A stretch of DNA of 36,201 bases from Bacillus sp. V59.32b. GTDB lineage: Bacteria; Bacillota; Bacilli; Bacillales; DSM-1321. The stretch is taken from positions 1-36,201 of the forward strand of contig NZ_QVTC01000009.1 of the NCBI RefSeq assembly GCF_003429085.1. Direction: 5' to 3'. Below, in pieces: positions 33,325 to 36,201 of the stretch (positions within the stretch are counted from its first letter, which is position 1; each line of letters starts with the position of its first letter). The position numbers were made by a program, and so were the translations under genes. Under the pieces are notes generated by a model, which saw only the letters and a list, made by a program, of their open reading frames with translations, made no database searches and was not told the DNA's origin.

Positions 33325-34887
33325 TTACACAGAAAACATGTCTTCCAATTGCTTTCGCAGCAAAAATTTTTGAATCTTGCCGCTCGCATTTCTTGGAAGC
33401 TCATTGCAGAAAATATACTTTCTCGGACGTTTATAATTTGCTAGTGTCTTGCTGTTTTTACACCACTCTTCAAGTTCTGCTTCAGTTACGGAATCAGGAT
33501 TCTTAGCCACAATGAAAGCAGTGACGGTTTCACCCCAATGGTCATCGGGTTGACCGAGGACAGCACAATCCAGAACTCCCGCATGCTCGTAAAGAGTATC
33601 TTCTACTTCTCTAGGATAGACATTTTCTCCACCACTGATAATCATGTCATCTACACGGTCCTTCACCCATAAATATCCTTCTTCATCAAGATAACCGATA
33701 TCGCCTGAATGGTACCATCCTTTGTAAAGGGCATTTTCAGTTGCTTCCTCACGCCCGAAATAACCGCTCATCATACAAGGTCCCTTCACGAGAATTTCTC
33801 CATTTTCCCCTGGCGGCATCACATCATCCGGATCAGATGGACCATCCTCTCTAGGCCGGGCGATGATGATTTCATGGTTCAAACAAGCCTGACCTGCTGA
33901 ACCTGCCTTTCTGATTTGATCCTCTTCTGAAAGGACCGTTATCGCCGGTCCCATTTCCGTCATTCCGTATGCCTGGGCCAGGTCGATACCCAATTTTTCC
34001 TTACATGCTTTCACTAAAGCAGGTGCCATTGGGGCAGCCCTGTATAAACCGAGCTTAAGACTCTTAAGATTGTACTCCTCCAGATTTTCTTGGAGGAGCA
34101 TATTCCACATGGTAGGAGCTGCAAAAAACTTAGTAATCTCTTCTTCTTCAATTAATTCCAATACCTTTCTCGGGTTAAACTGGTGAAGAATGACGTTTTT
34201 TGCACCGACATGAACACGCGGAAGAAAAGCACAATGCAGTTCAGCGCAATGGAACATCGGAGCGGTAATCAATCCGACATCCGTACTGTTGTTTTTGCAG
34301 CCGTTAATCAAAATCATGCTTTGCTCAACCATGTCCCGGTGCAAATGCAGAACGCCCTTTGGTCTGCCTGTTGTTCCGCTCGTATACATGATCGCATAAA
34401 GATCGGTTTCTTTAATGTCATCCGTCAATTTTCGCAGAGGTGCGGCAGCCATTTTTTCTTGATAATTGGCCGCATATGAAGGAGTATCTTCATCAATAAA
34501 CCAAAAGGCGGTTTCGGGAAAACGGCTTTCTACATCAGCTACTGTTGATTCGAGAGCTTCTTCGAAAAGAACGACGCTAGGCTGGGCATCACTTAAAATA
34601 TAGGCGAGCTCTTCTGCCATCAGGCGAAAGTTGATCGGGTTGAATACGGCACCGATCTTCGCACAAGCAAAAAAAGCAGTGGCAAGTTCTTCATTGTTAT
34701 ATAAATATGTGGAAACGCGGTCGCCTTTTTTAACGCCATCAGCCAATAGAGCATTTGCAAGAGATATTACTCTCTCATTCCATTCCTGATACGTATAGCG
34801 GACATTTCTACGCTCATCATAAAGCGCTTCTTTGTTGGGGAATTTTTTTACCGTCAAATCAAAAATCTTTCCAATTGTTGTTGACAT
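33325..34887 (-). CDS. Acyl-CoA synthetase (AMP-forming), fatty acid CoA ligase type
   Basis: Activates a carboxylic acid with ATP and CoA; most likely a medium- or long-chain fatty acid. The 520-residue protein has the AMP-binding motif MYTSGTTGRPKGVLHLH (about 168-184), GMTEMGPA (about 313), the hinge GWYHSGDIGYLDEEGYLWVKDRVDD and the C-terminal catalytic lysine in NASGKIQKF (about 509). I start at the ATG at 34885-34887, preceded by AAGGAGG; an ATG eight codons earlier has no site. It follows the thiolase by 26 bp in the same operon, which supports a role in fatty acid degradation. Exact substrate unknown. Confidence 0.92.
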   Translation of the reverse strand: MSTTIGKIFDLTVKKFPNKEALYDERRNVRYTYQEWNERVISLANALLADGVKKGDRVSTYLYNNEELATAFFACAKIGAVFNPINFRLMAEELAYILSDAQPSVVLFEEALESTVADVESRFPETAFWFIDEDTPSYAANYQEKMAAAPLRKLTDDIKETDLYAIMYTSGTTGRPKGVLHLHRDMVEQSMILINGCKNNSTDVGLITAPMFHCAELHCAFLPRVHVGAKNVILHQFNPRKVLELIEEEEITKFFAAPTMWNMLLQENLEEYNLKSLKLGLYRAAPMAPALVKACKEKLGIDLAQAYGMTEMGPAITVLSEEDQIRKAGSAGQACLNHEIIIARPREDGPSDPDDVMPPGENGEILVKGPCMMSGYFGREEATENALYKGWYHSGDIGYLDEEGYLWVKDRVDDMIISGGENVYPREVEDTLYEHAGVLDCAVLGQPDDHWGETVTAFIVAKNPDSVTEAELEEWCKNSKTLANYKRPRKYIFCNELPRNASGKIQKFLLRKQLEDMFSV

Positions 34888-34913
34888 ATTCGTTCCCTCC
34901 TTCAATATCATGA

Positions 34914-36062
34914 TTACTGTATACGTTCAATGATCGTGGCATTGGCCATGCCGTGACCCTCACACATTGTTTGCAGACCGTAGCGTCCACCTGTTCGCTC
35001 CAGTTCGTGCATCATGGTTACCATCAACCTGGCACCGCTTCCTCCCAGTGGATGGCCAAGCGCAATCGCACCGCCATTTGGATTCAGCTTTTCCCGATCT
35101 GCCCCGGTCTCTTTCAACCAGGCAAGGGCGACAGGGGCAAACGCCTCATTTACCTCAAATATGTCAATGTCATCAATGGAAAGACCTGATTTCTCAAGCG
35201 CTTTTTCCGTAGCCGGAATCGGTCCTGTAAGCATCAGGGTTGGATCCGAACCAACCACCACTCTCGTATGCACTCGGAAACGCGGCTTTAAGCCCAGCTC
35301 CTCTGCCTTGCCTCGTTCCATCAATAAAAGGGCAGCTGCACCATCGCTGATTTGGCTTGAATTTCCTGCATGAATCAGGCCATCTTCTTTAAATACGGTT
35401 TTAAGCCCGCCCAGCGCTTCCAGGGAAGTCCCCTTACGCGGCCCGGAGTCTTGACGGATTTCAACCGTTTCCCCATCCAAGCTACCTGTTATCGGGATGA
35501 TTTCACGTTCGAAACGCCCCTCTTCCTGCGCGCGCAAAGCTTTCTGATGGCTTTCCAAAGCAAATTGGTCGCATTCTTCGCGGGTTATGCTATATTTCTC
35601 GGCAATTCGTTCAGCCGACAGACCCTGATGAATCATTTCATAGCGGTCTGTTAATTTCTCGCTCAAGCCTGCTCCTTGATAGCTGGAACCGATCGGAACG
35701 CGGGTCATGTTTTCCACTCCGCCGGCGACCACTACATCCATATCTCCTGAAAGAATCGCCTGTGCTGCGAAATGCACGGCTTGCTGGCTTGAACCGCATT
35801 GACGATCAACCGTTGTACCCGGAACCTCAATCGGATATCCGGCGATTAAAGCAGCTACCCTCGCAATGTCACCAGCCTGCTCACCTACCTGGCTGACGCA
35901 GCCTAAAATGACATCATCGATGATTTCTGGCTTTATGCCGGTGCGGTTCACTAATTCCTTTAAAACCTCCGCTGCCAAATCATCAGGGCGGATGTCTTTA
36001 AGCACCCCGTTCTTTCTCCCAACCGGTGTACGGATTCCTTCAACAATGACTACCTCACGCAT
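34914..36062 (-). CDS. Acetyl-CoA C-acyltransferase (thiolase)
   Basis: Cleaves 3-ketoacyl-CoA (beta-oxidation) or condenses two acetyl-CoA. It has 382 residues, normal length. Active-site Cys89 is in VDRQCGSSQQAVH, His337 in GGAIALGHPLGGSGAR and the second Cys367 in the CEGHGMANATI motif. GAGGAAG lies upstream of the ATG at 36060-36062. It is the first gene of the operon with the acyl-CoA ligase, supporting degradation of fatty or similar acids. No dehydrogenase or hydratase genes are in the window. A 20-bp tandem repeat begins 28 bp upstream of its start, in what should be its promoter region. Confidence 0.93.
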   Translation of the reverse strand: MREVVIVEGIRTPVGRKNGVLKDIRPDDLAAEVLKELVNRTGIKPEIIDDVILGCVSQVGEQAGDIARVAALIAGYPIEVPGTTVDRQCGSSQQAVHFAAQAILSGDMDVVVAGGVENMTRVPIGSSYQGAGLSEKLTDRYEMIHQGLSAERIAEKYSITREECDQFALESHQKALRAQEEGRFEREIIPITGSLDGETVEIRQDSGPRKGTSLEALGGLKTVFKEDGLIHAGNSSQISDGAAALLLMERGKAEELGLKPRFRVHTRVVVGSDPTLMLTGPIPATEKALEKSGLSIDDIDIFEVNEAFAPVALAWLKETGADREKLNPNGGAIALGHPLGGSGARLMVTMMHELERTGGRYGLQTMCEGHGMANATIIERIQ

Positions 36063-36090
36063 AGAATCTTCCTCTCTATTAAAAAAATTT

Positions 36091-36201
36091 GTGCTCGATT
36101 ATCTGAATTTGTGCTCGATTATTCGAATTTGTGCTCGTTTATTTGAATTTGTGCTCGTTTATCTGAATTTGTGCTCGTTTATCTGAATTTGTGCTCGTTT
36201 A
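36091..36201. repeat. 20-bp tandem repeat upstream of the thiolase gene, partial
   Basis: Five complete 20-bp units and a partial sixth, for example GTGCTCGTTTATCTGAATTT; the array continues past the window edge. Units nearest the gene differ most (GATTA in place of GTTTA), while the outer ones become identical. It occupies the region directly upstream of the thiolase operon; no other promoter is visible there. Confidence 0.92.

Overview
This window is a chromosomal segment of a Bacillaceae (Firmicutes) bacterium. It has strong Shine-Dalgarno (SD) sequences, GTG and TTG starts, T-rich terminators, a SspK spore protein, PerR, FabL, CcpA-, Rex- and DnaA-type sites, and a guanidine-I riboswitch. 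Gene content and order match, read right to left, the Bacillus subtilis stretch yfhD-yfhE-yfhF-recX-yfhH-sspK-yfhJ-yfhP-mutY-yfhS-fabL-ygaB-ygaC-ygaD-ygaE-gsaB-bcp-perR-ygzB-ygxA-rrn. The species cannot be fixed from this alone; the extra genes relative to B. subtilis suggest a Mesobacillus/Cytobacillus-like lineage (inference).

Layout. 1-227: tandem promoters and leader of an rRNA operon that reads out of the left edge. 228-2.2 kb: ygxA, ygzB and perR with its own Per box. 2.2-6.0 kb: leftward genes for a cobalamin adenosyltransferase, a D-2-hydroxyacid dehydrogenase, an M29 aminopeptidase, the peroxiredoxin Bcp and a small K+ channel. 6.17-7.11 kb: a complete 937-bp IS1595-like element with terminal inverted repeats and an 8-bp target duplication; its transposase is reduced to an N-terminal fragment and it carries a WapI-type toxin-immunity gene. 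7.1-9.5 kb: tatA, an orphan lipoprotein, and a paired SMR guanidinium exporter under a guanidine-I riboswitch. 9.5-12.2 kb: a three-gene ABC-2 exporter. 12.4-18.5 kb: gsaB and a large glutamate synthase with no small subunit beside it. The glutamate synthase has a perfect cre site far upstream and a hairpin between its ribosome binding site and start codon.

18.7-24.4 kb: ygaE, ygaD, ygaC, ygaB, fabL and yfhS. 24.4-25.5 kb: about 1.06 kb of 20-bp tandem repeats (about 53 units) between the convergent yfhS and mutY. 25.6-32.6 kb: mutY, yfhP, yfhJ, sspK, yfhH, an SDR oxidoreductase, recX, yfhF, yfhE, yfhD and a DoxX-family membrane protein whose promoter overlaps a perfect Rex operator. 32.6-33.3 kb: a gene-free stretch with two Rex-like palindromes, a cluster of DnaA boxes and a short 21-bp tandem repeat. 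33.3-36.1 kb: an acyl-CoA ligase and a thiolase in one leftward operon, with another 20-bp tandem repeat upstream that runs off the window.

The genes fall into functional themes rather than one pathway: peroxide and thiol defence (perR, bcp), redox sensing (Rex/DoxX), nitrogen and tetrapyrrole metabolism (glutamate synthase, gsaB), fatty acid synthesis and turnover (fabL, ligase, thiolase), DNA repair (mutY, recX) and sporulation (sspK). The least explained parts are the immunity-carrying IS derivative and the family of 20/21-bp intergenic tandem repeats at three sites.
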